NCBI GenBank assembly: GCA_028023455.1
Contig: JAQFVV010006305.1
Coordinates: 3,093,001-3,157,000, forward strand
DNA: 64,000 bases
DNA from: Epiperipatus broadwayi
Taxonomy: Eukaryota; Onychophora; Udeonychophora; Euonychophora; Peripatidae
Direction: 5' to 3'
The notes beneath the pieces were generated by a model. The model ran no database searches, had not been told where the DNA came from, and worked only from the letters and a program-made list of their open reading frames with translations. The position numbers and the translations under genes were made by a program. Each line of letters begins with the position of its first letter. The first letter of the stretch is position 1. Positions 26,941 through 39,760 of the stretch are shown piece after piece.

Positions 26941-29900
26941 TACAAGTCCTTTCCAAAAGCATATAATAAATATCACAAAAATGTAAAAATTAAAAAAATC
27001 AACTTTATTATATAAAAATACTTTTTATTAAAATTAATTATTTTAAATAATATGGAAATAAAAATTAAAAGAATCAATAGAATGTACTTACATAAGATCC
27101 CACTTAATATTAGCATTTTTAATTTCAGACATCAATGCTTTGATTTCTCTTCTAAAATAAGATTCAAATCTTATGTCATCTTCAAATATAATTACAGTTT
27201 CATAGTTTTCTCGAACCATCTATACCAATTATATATATAAAAAAATCTATTATTAAAATAAAAATCTACAAAAAATATAAAATCACACATTCATGTATAT
27301 TCATATAAAATCAAATACTCATATATGCACTAGGACATGAGTAAAGAAATAAAAACCATAACCTACATTCTTATTAATTCTCAACACATCAACTTTAATT
27401 ATAGAGTAGTTCAAAATTGCTTTATTGCTATGAATTCTTCAAAATTTGTAATTTTATGCTTGAAAATATTATAACAATGATAAAATTACTTTTCGGGTCC
27501 AATTTTTTGCAGCATTTTTTGACTACTTTTTAAGAAATGAAGACATAGGAAACATCCAGAACAGAAGATAACAATTAAAGCAATATCTATTTGCTAAGCA
27601 TTTTTGTCACAATTTACTTCATAAAAATCATAAAGATGAAATTCATTCAAATTTTAATATTTAACAAAAATTTATAATTGGATAAGCACTCTTACTTGCA
27701 ATATTTTTAGCTTATAATTTATTGTATGCATTCAACTTAACATCTGACTGTGATTTTTCTAAAATAAAAATAACAGAAATTTCCAGGTATTTAAAAGTAT
27801 TTCAACAATTATACCTATTAAAAAATATATACATATATATCTATTAAAAAGTAAATACTTGTGAGGTTTCAAGTAAACCAAGATGACAGCCTATAAGTGA
27901 TTAAATCAAAACAAAATTAATAAATCAGTTGTCAAATTTAAAAAATGGAAGCATTAAGAAGTGTTATTTCAATTTTTTTACTTATATTATAATGTGGGAA
28001 GCGAAGACACTCTTCTCAAAGAGACTCTTAATTTTGTCATATTTTGGCTCAATTCAGCATTCTTTTTTGTCAGCAGTTTTTTGGTAAATTGTCATAGTAA
28101 TAAAAAAATGTGTCACCTTCCTGTCACAGAATATAATGCAGTGGACTATTTCCAAAGGTACAGGATCCTTTCCTCCTGAAAAGTGTGTGTTGATGGTCAC
28201 AATATGATTGCATGCCAACATGATAAAGTGCAAATATTAAATTTATGATTTTTTTTTCATTTTTTTGTTAATAAGTTACCCCCCCCCCCCCAAAAAAAAA
28301 AAAAAAAAAAAAAAAACAACAAAAAAAACTATAAATATTGTAATTAATTTCCCCACAATTATTTATTTTTTAAAATAACAGTAACAAAAAATAAAATGTA
28401 AATATTAAATATAATTTGTAGAAGGCATTTTTTTATAAACATTTTTTGGGCCGAAACTGTAAATTTATCAAAAATACGAACTGCCATATTGATTTATTTT
28501 AAAACTCATAAGTACCAAAAATTATTAAATTATATATATATTATTATTATCATTACTTATATTTTACTTTCTTCTTTTTTATCATATAACTAGGCAGTTA
28601 TAATGAGTTTACAAAGAATCCATTAATATTATTTTATTTTTTTTATTCTTTTGAGATAGAAAAGTTATTTCTTTCTCATTCAAAAGATAAAATATTCTCC
28701 TTAATGTTTATTTTAAAGTGTAAAAATTAAATAAAAAGGAAGAAAAAATTAAATAAAATGTTTTATAACTGAGCTTCTCAAGAAAAAAAAAGTTAAACGG
28801 TAAAGGTAAAAAAAAGTAAGTTAAGTTTTCAAAGGGTTTCATGATAAGTAAAATTGAAGTTTGATTGTATTTCAGACTAGTCAGTAAACATAAAATTTTA
28901 TTTCAGGCAGACAATCAAAGTTCAGCTATCTAGACATCCAATATTGAGTCAGAAAATGGATATCTAGCTATTATTAGCTGTACAATAAACATAACAGGTT
29001 AATTTGTGTCTGCCACATGAGTGTTGTCACAATTACTGTAATAATACGAAGCAGCTATCATGATTGATAAGGAGGCTATCATACTCTTACAAATGTGATA
29101 GTTTACTTTTATCTTAAATCAAATGAGGCAACAATTTTTCCAAGAAAAAAAAATAATTGAAGGAAGTTTAGAAGAAAAGTAAACATAAACTTTTTTTTTA
29201 TTTAAAAAAAAAAGAGCTATAAAATGATTATGTGAAAGATTCAAAATAAAGAGTAAACAATAGATTGGAGATTAAATAAATCGCCCAGTTTTGGATGAAA
29301 TATAATAATCAATAAGATATATATTGTAATTGTCTAAAATATACAGCTCATGGAACATTGCCCAAGGACAATTTGTATGGGAGCTCTCATTACAATATCA
29401 CACGATCGATTGACAACTTTTTCTTTTATAGCTCACTAAATCAACTAGATACAAAAGACTCTATGATAGTTTAATTAACCTTATTTATCACAAAAGTGAC
29501 AAGGGCTAAAAATTAATGAGACATTACAATTTATTTACATATATACATTATTACAACATAAATGATAACATAACTGACAGCAATCCACAGGCAACCTGTC
29601 TATTAGTTTTTTTTTTACTTAGGATTAAATTTAGAATAATAACATATTATTTAATTTAATTATCCTAGCTATTTTGAGTACAAATGAATACAGTAGATAT
29701 TTACTGGTTCTACTATTTTTATGCACAGATAATATACAGTACAATACATTTTAATTATCTCTAGACAGATAAATATTTACTGCACAAACTATCACAACTA
29801 ATTACTAATACAATTATTTACCATAGAGTTTTAAGACTTGATAAGGTCACAGATTAAGGATATGCTAATATTATAAACTATGATCAATCATTTCAGGCTG

Positions 29901-30094
29901 TAATTCTGGTAAATAACAAAACAATAACTAATTAAATGTAAGAGACAGGAAAACAACATCTGTGTTACACTCATTTATGAACACACACACACACACATAT
30001 ATATATTCTCAAAGTAAGAGTGTTAGCAGGAGTGACCAGCAGACTCAATGATATCACATTAGAAAAATATATATAAACAAAGCATCTGCTATAT
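26941..30094. other. AT-rich intergenic DNA with a poly-C/poly-A tract
   Basis: About 3.1 kb in which I recognise no gene. A C-run followed by a long A-run lies at about 28278-28314. Short frames at 27052-27240 and 27961-28179 lack any recognisable domain. Confidence 0.55.
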
Positions 30095-30790
30095 GGTAAA
30101 TTAGCAATCAGCCAATGCACATGCATTTTACAGATTTTAAATTATACTTAAATGAATACTCTTATTCTCAAACACATGATAAAGTCTTTACGAAAAGATA
30201 GAATGAATCTATCTACTTTTTCAACCCAAATGTTTAAGAATGAGCCAATCTTAAGTGTTTGGAGATGAGAGCATGAAGATATTAAGCAGTCATTTTAAAT
30301 TACTTTATTATGCTTGAATGAATGACACTTGATTAATTCTATCTTTTCATAAAGACTTTATCTTATGTTTGAGAATGAGAGTATTCATTTAAATATAATT
30401 TAAAATCTGTAAAGCGCATGTGCATTAGCTGATTGCTAATTTACAATTTATTAACATAGCACTATACAAATAAATACCTTATTATATATATGTTTAACAT
30501 CAACTAACAATGACATATAGTAAATTTTAAATAATTTCACAAGCATAATTCATTCAAGCATAATAAAGTAATTTAAAGTGACTGCTTAGTATCTTCACAC
30601 TCTCATCTCCAAACACTTAAGATTGGCTCATACTTAAATGTTTGGATTGAAAAGATAGATGGATTCATTCTATCTTTTCATAAAGACTTTAACTTGTGTT
30701 TGAGAATGAGAGTATTCATTAAAGTATAATTTAAAATCTGTAAAGTGCATGTGCATTGACTGATCGCTAATTTACAATTACAATTTATTA
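30095..30790. repeat. Repeat family R2, one direct and two inverted copies
   Basis: A direct copy (about 30100-30330) is followed by an inverted half copy (about 30335-30450) and a full inverted copy (about 30545-30780). Outer ends read TAAATTAGCAATCAG and its complement, next to GCACATGCA. The family is the same as at 2637-3180 but diverged. Confidence 0.8.
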
Positions 30791-32450
30791 ACATACCTTA
30801 TAATTAAGATAGTGAAAATGGTGAGGGTTTGCACTAATTACTTTATAAGAAATATTTTTCTCTTTAGATTTATGCCAACTATACTATGCTGTGATTAATA
30901 AAGAATAGCAAACCTTTGCCATACTAATTTATAAACAGATCTACTTTTACAAAAATTCAGTAATACTAATTTGTAAAATAATTTCAGTATAAATTAAATG
31001 TAGAAGATAAAATATCTAATGTTAATAACAGACAGTTGTAGAAATATATTCAAAGTTTATACACAGTGTCCTTTCATCACTAAGAGTTCAAGTTCTGAAT
31101 TCAGATATTGAGCTACTTTTGGTGGACTCTGTCTGTACAAACATAGCTATGTTTGTTGAAGTTTCTATCATGGTCTTGATAACTGCAATGCTTTTCATTA
31201 ACACACATTTACTTTCTTTGTTTGTTATGCAGCATTTGTTGGTGTTTTCCTTCTTTCTGATTTCTCTCTAAAGCAATAGACACTGTTGAAGTTTAAGTAG
31301 CATATAGTTCACATATAAACTGGACATAATGCTCCTTTAAATGGTTCTGCATTAATTGATTGCTTCTTCTCTGGAATTCATGCTGGATTTTCAACTTGCC
31401 CTCTTCCTGCTTGGTAGAGTGGAGTGGATGATGGCTTCTCTATTTTGCCATAATATTTAAACACAAAGTAATAATAGTAAGCATGATTGCAGTGTAATGA
31501 TCGATCAAAAAACAGTCAAAAAAAAGATCAAAGCATAATCAGCACAATAAATTATACCCCCTTTTTATAGTCCCTGTTTGCAAAATCAGTTTCCATTGTC
31601 AGTCATTTCAATCTATTTATCTATTGGTGGTAGATAATTCTTAAACTCCATTATGGTTCATGGTTTAATTATCCAATAACATCATTTATAAAAATTTAGC
31701 TCTAAAAGGGATTATCAAAACAACAGACAATGTTTTGATTAAATTACTTCAGATATTTATCTCCTTAATTATTGATCTATTTATAAGAATTTAATTACAT
31801 TTTCTAAAACAATGCCATTTATATCCCCCTAATTATAAAATACCTTTACAAATGTTAATAAAAGAAATATATTGTTTTAAATTACTTTTAAAATAAACAT
31901 AAAATTCTGCCATATATATTAATTTATACACATACTTAATACATATATAATTTCTATTTATTAAAATTGTTAACAACTTTTAATTTAATGGGTAGAATCT
32001 TTGTAGCATAACCTGCACAGGTGGAAGCTAATTCATTGAAATTTTGTCTTCTTTTTTAAATTGCATGAAAACTATAAGCCTGACACCAACAGAAATCCTA
32101 GCATTCATTTCTGCTTAATTCTATCTTTAAAATGATGTATTACAATTTGAAATCAGATAAAATTTAAAATTTTTATTAATATTTTTAATAATAGGTGCAT
32201 TTAATTTCTTTATTTTTTGGTCAGTTTATCAGTTTACATGAGGATGATAAAGGCAGAAAATTTTTATCAGCCTTATAAGCCAATAGACTGGATTAAAAAT
32301 ATTCTGATTCACTTGTCAATGCCTTCAATGTGATATAAACGTAATTGTGAAATATTGGTCGTAAGTATTAATTTTATTATTTGAATAATATTTTTATTTT
32401 TTTTTATTATTATCTGGCATAATTTAATAATTTGTTTGTGTTGGTAAAAC
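30791..32450. other. Intergenic DNA, nothing recognised
   Basis: The part at about 31080-31450 is less AT-rich than its surroundings but shows no open frame or domain that I recognise. Confidence 0.5.
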
Positions 32451-33345
32451 TGTCAATAAACATCACATAACCACCTCTTATGCTTGTGTATAACTGTTGT
32501 TAAAACAGATGAAACTCACTATATATATTTTGCCACATACAGCAAGCTAGGAGTAATCAATGGATGCCAGAAGGCTTGTGCATAAAATCCCCACCCAGAG
32601 CCTACTCATCCGATATCCCCAGACTAGTTTCTGGCTTATGGCCTTCATCAGTGAGAAGCCTTAGATCTGAGAGCACTGCATCTAGATCTTAGGATCTAAT
32701 GCAACCCTCCAGCAACCACCTTTTATCTACATTTAACTACAAAACTATGAGTCTTAAATTAAAAACACCTTAAGGTTTTCAATCCAAACCCATTAGCTTA
32801 TATAGTCATATGGGTCTGAACCCAGTTCAATACCATATATTTTGGTGTCTTTGGTTCTTTAATGACCACAGCCACCACTATCCTATTAGGCAGGATTGGT
32901 TTTAAGCCAATAAACATCACATTACCATCAGGCAAAACTCACTATATATATTTTGCCCATACAGCAAGCTAGAGTAATCAGTGGATGCCAGAAGGCTTGT
33001 GCATAAAATCTCCATCTAGTGCCAACTCACCCAATATCCCCAGACTAGTTTCTGGCATATGGCCTTCATCAGTGAGGAGCCTTGGATCTGAGAGCACTGT
33101 ATCTAGATCTTAGGATCTAATGCAACCCTCAGCAACCACTTTTTATCTCCATTTAACTACAAAACTATGAGTCTTAAATTGAAAACACCTTAATGTTTTC
33201 AATCAAGCCCATTAGCTTATATAGTTTTTTGGGTCTGAAACCAGTTCAATACCCATACATTTTGGTGTCTTTGGTTCTTTAATAACCACAGCCACCACTA
33301 ACGTATTAGGCCACCACTATCCTGCTCATCACTGAACAAGATTAG
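32451..33345. repeat. Repeat family R4, two direct copies
   Basis: Two units start near GCCAGAAGGCTTGTGCATAA (about 32563 and 32985). They carry CCCCAGACTAGTTTCTGGC, ATCAGTGAG and ATCTTAGGATCTAATGCAAC, then run to TATTAGGCAGGATTGGTTTT-type sequence. They are close relatives of 5560-6450. Confidence 0.85.
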
Positions 33346-33972
33346 TTTCTCATATAACAACTAAACAATATTGCTACAAGCGAATGAGTGTGATTTAGAT
33401 AAAATGTTTGGATTTGTCCTGTCTGAATATATATATAAGTAGTGAAGCTATAATCAATTTCAAAATTATTTAAATTATTACTTCTAAAAATTTATTTTTG
33501 AAAAATAAATCACACTTTCTATGATTTAAAATTAATGTTTGTTTAAAGCTCAACTTTTGAAATATTCCTCGAGCCATATATGTATAGATAGATTATTGGT
33601 GAAAAAAAATAATTAGAAAATATATTTGCATATAAATTAAATTAAAAAAAAAACACTTTCAATTAATGAAATTTTATAATTAAATGCTAAATCCGTTCTC
33701 AGTAAACATGTTTTCTATTTGTATTTTATTTAAAAAAGAAAAAGCTTTCTGATAAATCATCAAAGTAACTTTTCTTCAATAGTTGTTAAATTGAAATTTG
33801 AAAAATAAATGCTATTTAAATGAATAATTTAAAAATAATATATATGCATTAAATATTTTTTTGGGTAAAAACTGTATTTTTTCCTTATTGAGAAAATTAA
33901 TATTGATTAAAAAAAAGAATAATTATAAAGGTGGACTATCTCTTTTTTCTTTCAATAAAAATAATATATTCA
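33346..33972. other. AT-rich intergenic DNA, nothing recognised
   Basis: No gene or structured repeat is visible up to the SINE at 33973. Confidence 0.6.
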
Positions 33973-34076
33973 GTCAAGCATCGGTGGTTGAGTGATCAGC
34001 ACAGCTGCCTTACAAGTAGTTGTCCCGGGTGTGAGAGTTCGCTTCCCGGCCGATTCTTTGACACATGAAAAAAAAG
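33973..34076 (+). mobile_element. tRNA-derived SINE, copy 1
   Basis: The sequence starts GTCAAGCATCGGTGGTTGAG and ends GACACATGAAAAAAAAG. A tRNA-like fold is partly retained. GCATCGG pairs 6 of 7 with CCGATTC. A 5-bp anticodon-like stem with two G-U pairs closes a CTTACAA loop (TAC at the anticodon position). AGTTCGCTTCC (34036-34046) resembles a pol III B box. The T arm is degenerate and there is extra sequence before it, so this is not a functional tRNA gene. A second copy at 58892 confirms a dispersed family. The A-rich tail runs directly into the TAA array of island 2. Confidence 0.8.
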
Positions 34077-34210
<134 letters not shown>

Positions 34211-34443
34211 GCAGCAGAAAATCCTGATAGTGCCGGTAAGTAATATTAAAGTAGTTGGGTTTCAAACCCCCAAAAATCTAATAATAATGCCACAATTTAA
34301 AATCAAACCAATATAGATAATTTCACAAAATAAAAATAAATCTTTTTGAAACTATAATTAATGAAAATCATAAACTAGCTCAAGAATATCATAAAAAAAC
34401 CTTACGTTACCAAAAATTTCTTTGTTTTTATAAAAAAAAAAAA

Positions 34444-35982
34444 ATGGAGACCACAGCTATGCATGATCGAGCATTTGGCATCAATATGGCCACTGAAGTG
34501 CGTAAAAATTTAGACACCATCAAATCATATGCCATGGTCGCAAAAACTAACATGCAAGCAACAAGTTCAAAGAATTTCGCGACTACAATAAATAATAAAA
34601 TAGTTCCGAGATTTAGAAAAACAAATCCGAACGATATAAAACAGTTAGATTTAAAGATACAGGTAAACCAAGACCCTCCCCTTGCACACTGGACCGATAA
34701 TATGCTAGAAAGAATTAATGAACACTTTAACAACATGATTCCACGGGGACTCTATACATCGTTCAAAAGATTTTTTTCACCAAACTCAATAGTAATATCT
34801 GCCACAGATGCAAATATATCGCTGTATCGGTTTCCACGCACGTTATTATATCAAGCAATAACTGAAAACGAACTGTGGGAAATTATCATAAGAATCGCAG
34901 ATCATCCAAATCCCAGATACCTCACAATCAAATTTCTTGACAGTAGTCAAAAGAACCGATTTCTAAACCAAATTAAAACATTAGACAATTACATGATTGT
35001 TATAGTCGATCAAGATCGACAGAACCAAATTACAGGAATAATAAAAAATACATATTTTGAATACACAAAACAAGACTTTCAAAAAATGATGGATCCATTT
35101 GGCAAGGTTATAGCATTTCAACCAATATACCTCAAAGACACACCAATACCAATATACAGCAATAGCTATGATTTTAAGTTAAAATTACACAAAGACATTG
35201 ACCCAGAATCTATACCAACACAAATTGCAGATCAGGAAGCTATGCTGAGCCTATATATAAGAGGTTTAAAACCACAATGCTATGCCTGTGGCAAGCATGG
35301 TCACCTAGCCACACAGTGCATGGATAGCCAACTCATACAGGGCCAGACACCAAATAATCAGCACATCCAATCCCAACATGAAGAGAGCAACAATACACAA
35401 AATAACACCAGCAACTCAAACAATCAATATGAAAACAATCACAGTACAAATGAAGCTACTAAAAACAAACATGCAGAAGAAAACACAAATATACTTGAAA
35501 CTACAACAGATAGCTCGAATAAATTAAATGAAAGCACTGATCAAATGGATCAAAATCAAGCACAAATCATACCTGAAGTATCACAAACACCAGGCATATC
35601 AATCAATAACATGTCAGACTCAAATCCAGACATATCTAATGATACATACAACTCCCCAAAAACAAGCATGCCACATATAATTATAAACAAAACATCTACA
35701 GATATTCTAGAGTCACTAACCCCATGCCTCCCTCCCATAGAAACAACACCAACAGAAGTCCAAAAATCTGGTTGGCCAAGGAGAAATAAATCAAAAAGAG
35801 CCAAAACAGATGAAAACAATACTCTAACAGAAATGATTGAACACTTGGCAGAGAACTTAATACCTATGGAGCTGGATAGTAATCAAACCATTAATAACTG
35901 CTCACAAAACACTAGAGAATATGCAAAAGCTTCACGCAAACTTCAACACACTGTGAAACCAACTCGCAGCCAATCACGATAA
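34444..35982 (+). CDS. Element B ORF1: CCHC zinc-knuckle RNA-binding protein, 512 aa
   Basis: The only complete ORF1 of the three elements. Residues about 54-70 hold the conserved PRFRKTNPNDIKQLDL block. Residues about 100-260 form a region conserved in all three copies and probably a folded RNA-binding domain. C279-x2-C282-x4-H287-x4-C292 is a gag-like zinc knuckle. An N/Q/S/T-rich linker follows. At 441-454 lies KSGWPRRNKSKRAK, which aligns with the AT-hooks of A and C but has W in place of the core R, so minor-groove binding may be lost. An acidic IPMELD motif follows. The stop TAA overlaps the ORF2 start as TAATG, an arrangement known to allow termination-reinitiation in SART1. Confidence 0.88.
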   Translation: METTAMHDRAFGINMATEVRKNLDTIKSYAMVAKTNMQATSSKNFATTINNKIVPRFRKTNPNDIKQLDLKIQVNQDPPLAHWTDNMLERINEHFNNMIPRGLYTSFKRFFSPNSIVISATDANISLYRFPRTLLYQAITENELWEIIIRIADHPNPRYLTIKFLDSSQKNRFLNQIKTLDNYMIVIVDQDRQNQITGIIKNTYFEYTKQDFQKMMDPFGKVIAFQPIYLKDTPIPIYSNSYDFKLKLHKDIDPESIPTQIADQEAMLSLYIRGLKPQCYACGKHGHLATQCMDSQLIQGQTPNNQHIQSQHEESNNTQNNTSNSNNQYENNHSTNEATKNKHAEENTNILETTTDSSNKLNESTDQMDQNQAQIIPEVSQTPGISINNMSDSNPDISNDTYNSPKTSMPHIIINKTSTDILESLTPCLPPIETTPTEVQKSGWPRRNKSKRAKTDENNTLTEMIEHLAENLIPMELDSNQTINNCSQNTREYAKASRKLQHTVKPTRSQSR

Positions 35983-38900
35983 TGAAGCTAAAAATAACAG
36001 CATTTAATATCAGAGGGCTCAACTCAGTCAACAAAATACATCAGCTACAACAATGGATAAAGATTACACAACCTCATATACTAGGACTTCTAGAAACTAA
36101 AATATATAGTGGCTCACAAATTGACCCCACAGTACATCTAAGTAGAGAAGGCTACTGTGCATGCTCTAGAGACACATCATCTCCCTCAGGGGGTACTGGA
36201 CTGCTCATAACACAAAGTTGTCCATTTGACTCATTCAAAATCATATATATAGATGCAAATTTACTAATAGTAACTTTTAGTCATCAAATCATCACACTAA
36301 ACATTATATTTGTGTATATTCCACCGAGCCCTACAATTGTCTCAAATATTATATTAAACATAAACTCCTTACTTGGCTCTAATTCACATCCAACCATACT
36401 AATTGGGGATTTCAACATGAAATATCAAGAGTTCATTTTAAAGTGGCTGCATCAAATATCAATTCCACTTATGAGTGCAGAGGGTTTTCTGTCAAATGAA
36501 GCAGTTACCTTTCACAATGGACGTCATACATCAAGAATTGATCTGTGCTTTTATTCACCTATGTTACACCATCAAATCAGCCTAAACATCAACCCATCTC
36601 CCTTCTCTGATCACTCTGCACAAACCATACTAATTAATCTGACAGGAATTCAAACAACTGCACTTACACATGGTAAAACAATCAGAATTCTACTTCCAAC
36701 TTCTACCCCAGAATTTATTTTTTCAGAAACATATATAATGCTTCACAAAATCAAAAATATGCAACTTAACCCCATTCAAAGATACTTAGCATTCATAAAC
36801 ATTTTATCATTTAATATAGATCACATTACACGCAAATCCCCCCCACCCTCAAGACTGCTAGCACTGGCTGATGAAATACATAAACGGATTACAATGATAA
36901 ACCCAACACACACCAGTCAACAACATATACGCAGACTTACACAAACATACAATAACATCTGTAACCACCTGAAAAACTACCTAGCAATAAAAAAGAGTAA
37001 AGTCTGCCTCAGCCAACAACACACATGGACAAGAAAATACATTCACTGGGCCTTGGGCTACCCATCCACTGTCAGAGTGCCAATGGCACTCACAGAGCAG
37101 GGGCACACATATGCAGGAAATAATATGTTAAAACCGATCTATCAGCATTTCAAACAAAAGCTGCAAGCATACCACCCAGTCAAATATAATTCTAATGTCT
37201 TTGGAAAACCAGAAACAAATACCCCATATAACATCACAGAATTTGCTACTAAACTGGCAACAGTACCTAATGCATGTCACCCAGGAGCACATGGAATCCC
37301 CAAATTTGTCCTTGCACATCTCAGTCAGTTCACTAGCCAATATTTATGTGACCTTGCAAATCATCTATCACAGAAGTTGCATGACATCCAAGGTTTATAT
37401 CCAATAGCAATAGTCCCCTTCAACAAGAAAAAAGTCCACGTATCAACACTATCCAACCTATGACCAATCTCAATGGGGCCACTTACGATTAAAATAATTG
37501 AAAAAGTACTCAAAGACAGCCTAGAGCCACATATTCTACCACTAATTTCACACAGCCAGTTTGCAAGGAAGCAATCATCAACTGCACAGGCTGCAATGAT
37601 ATTCAAAACAGTTATAAACTCAGTACGGGACAGGAAGAAGTATGCACCAATTGCAGTTCAACTTGATATAGAAGCGGCTTTTGACTCGGTCGACATCAAT
37701 ACATTAATCAATATGCTAGCTGACACCACAATTCCACGAACTCATCTGTACCTGCTCACAAACCTACTACTTAGCAGAGAAATACATATCACACTCAATG
37801 GCAAAAATTCCCCATCATTCATTCCCACACAATCCATATCCCAAGGCTCACCACTCAGCTCACTGCTATTTACTTTTTACATCAACCCACTCATACTCAA
37901 AATTCAACAGAGTATCAAAGGCATCCAGATACCAGGCACATCACAACATATAGCCTGCATTGCATATATGGATGACATCACAGTCTTCCTACCATCAAGA
38001 AAACAGATACCAATACTACAGAAAATACTGCAAGACTTTCAAGCAACACACCATCTAAAATTTAATCAAAACAAGACTGCTGCTTGGTCTCTATACACCA
38101 GTAAGCCATGCATGCAAATTTTCCAAGGCAAACCATCTCCTTTCCTCGGCTTTCCTTTCTACATGGGAACAAACACAATGAGGCAAAAAATCCAGAACAA
38201 GTTAAAAGATGAAGCAGAACGGATCACTGCCTCACTATCAAAAGCATACCTCTCAATATATGCTAAAGTACAATTGTTCAATCAGCTGGTGATCACCAAG
38301 ATTATCTATTATTCTCCCATAATTCAATTCTCAAAAGCCTTTACATCAAAAATCTCTTCATATTGCAATAAACTTCTATGGAATAGAAAGACAGTGTCAA
38401 TATCTGCAAAACACCTTAGTCGACCAGCAATACACAATGGTTTGGGGCTACATAACATAGATATTTTTCGAATACAAAAGACCGCAAACCTTATAATAGC
38501 CACCCTCAGACATTTCCCAGAACTCCAGTATCTAATACAAATAATACCCACAGACAAACCTCCACCTTCACATTGCTATCTATCATCAGTTATAAACCAG
38601 TTCAGAATCACACATACTCAAATATCACTGCAAACAACAACAAAATATTCATATTGGCAGATATATGCAATGGTATACCCAGGATATACATCAGATATTT
38701 CAACACAGATGCTCGGAATAAACAACCGACAGCTGCTTAAAAAATTTAAAAAATGGTCCATGGAGCCCAAATTCTTTGATTTCCTCCTGAAACTAAATCT
38801 ATATGCTTTGCCAACATCATATTTCTTAAGATACAGATGATTATATACAAAAATAGACCCCTTCTGCACGCTATGCCACCAAGCAGAAGAAACTCAACAA

Positions 38901-39218
38901 CATCTGTTTTACAACTGCCCAGCATTAAACAATATTCGGCATGAAATAACAAATATATACAGAAAACCAAACATCTCCCTGCAAGATATTATCAGTCCAT
39001 TCTGCAGAACATCCACCCCAACAATCCGAGCAGCAACCTTCGTACTTTATGCATTTTGGTGCACACGATGCACATTTGCTTTTGGCAACAATACAAGGCA
39101 GCATCCATCAACTTTTCACAACAAGTTAGCACAATTAAAAACCAGAGACAATAAAATAGCACACCCAGACATTTTCGCGGCTACTTGGTCACTTGTAAAA
39201 CAATGGTCAAATCTCTAA
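35982..39218 (+). pseudogene. Element B ORF2: APE endonuclease / reverse transcriptase with two nonsense codons
   Basis: The same architecture as A ORF2 in a single unshifted frame of 1078 codons: APE motifs (NIRGLN, LLETK, IGDFNM, SDHS), RT motif A LDIEAAFDSV, motif B QGSPLSSLLF, motif C AYMDD, and the C-terminal CTLCHQAEE...H...C knuckle. TGA codons replace arginine 494 (37461-37463, in the N-L-R-P-I-S block) and arginine 953 (38838-38840). The first is a CGA to TGA change relative to A. The product would stop before the RT catalytic motifs, so the copy cannot move by itself. The start ATG overlaps the ORF1 stop by one base. Confidence 0.9.
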
Positions 39219-39467
39219 TAGTTCTGCCTTTCCTCAATAATAGACTTAAAAAGAAAACAAGAAAATGGACAGCAAAAAATCCATGAATCAATAAATGATA
39301 ACTTAGGATAAACAATCCATCGCTCACCCGGTATATATATGTAAGAACTTGGAAAGAACTTAAACACAAAATATACAATCCTCGGAAATACCAGTGTAAA
39401 TGCATGTATATAAAAATTATTAATGTGACCTGTTTTCTAGATTGAATAAAGTTCCTCCTTTTTGAAA

Positions 39468-39469
<2 letters not shown>

Positions 39470-39512
<43 letters not shown>

Positions 39513-39538
39513 AATAATAATAATAATAATAATAATAA
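39470..39538 (+). repeat. (TCA)n then (TAA)n between elements B and C
   Basis: About 14 TCA units start directly at the B 3' end and change to about 9 TAA units just before element C. This is the shortest spacer in the islands. Confidence 0.95.
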
Positions 39539-39760
39539 GTCTCGCAGCAAATGATGATTTTAACGGATCGTTGTTTACAGAGATCTTAGGAGTTTAACCA
39601 AAGAAAACACTAAAACCAACACATCTTTGACTTGCAGTTATATATATATGAACAGTAAGTATTGGACAATCCAAATTAATTTGTATTTTAACTAAATAGA
39701 TATTTTTATGAATTGTTTTGTTAAAAATAATATTCGTTGCTCAACGTAAAAAGCATTACA

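Noticed and set aside
33973-34068. Functional tRNA-Val gene
   Set aside because: The T arm does not pair, extra bases separate the arms, and a second diverged copy with a poly(A) tail and target duplication shows that it is a SINE.
39737-39760. Upstream start for element C ORF1
   Set aside because: The upstream codon is TTG. The ATG at 39761 aligns with the starts of A and B.
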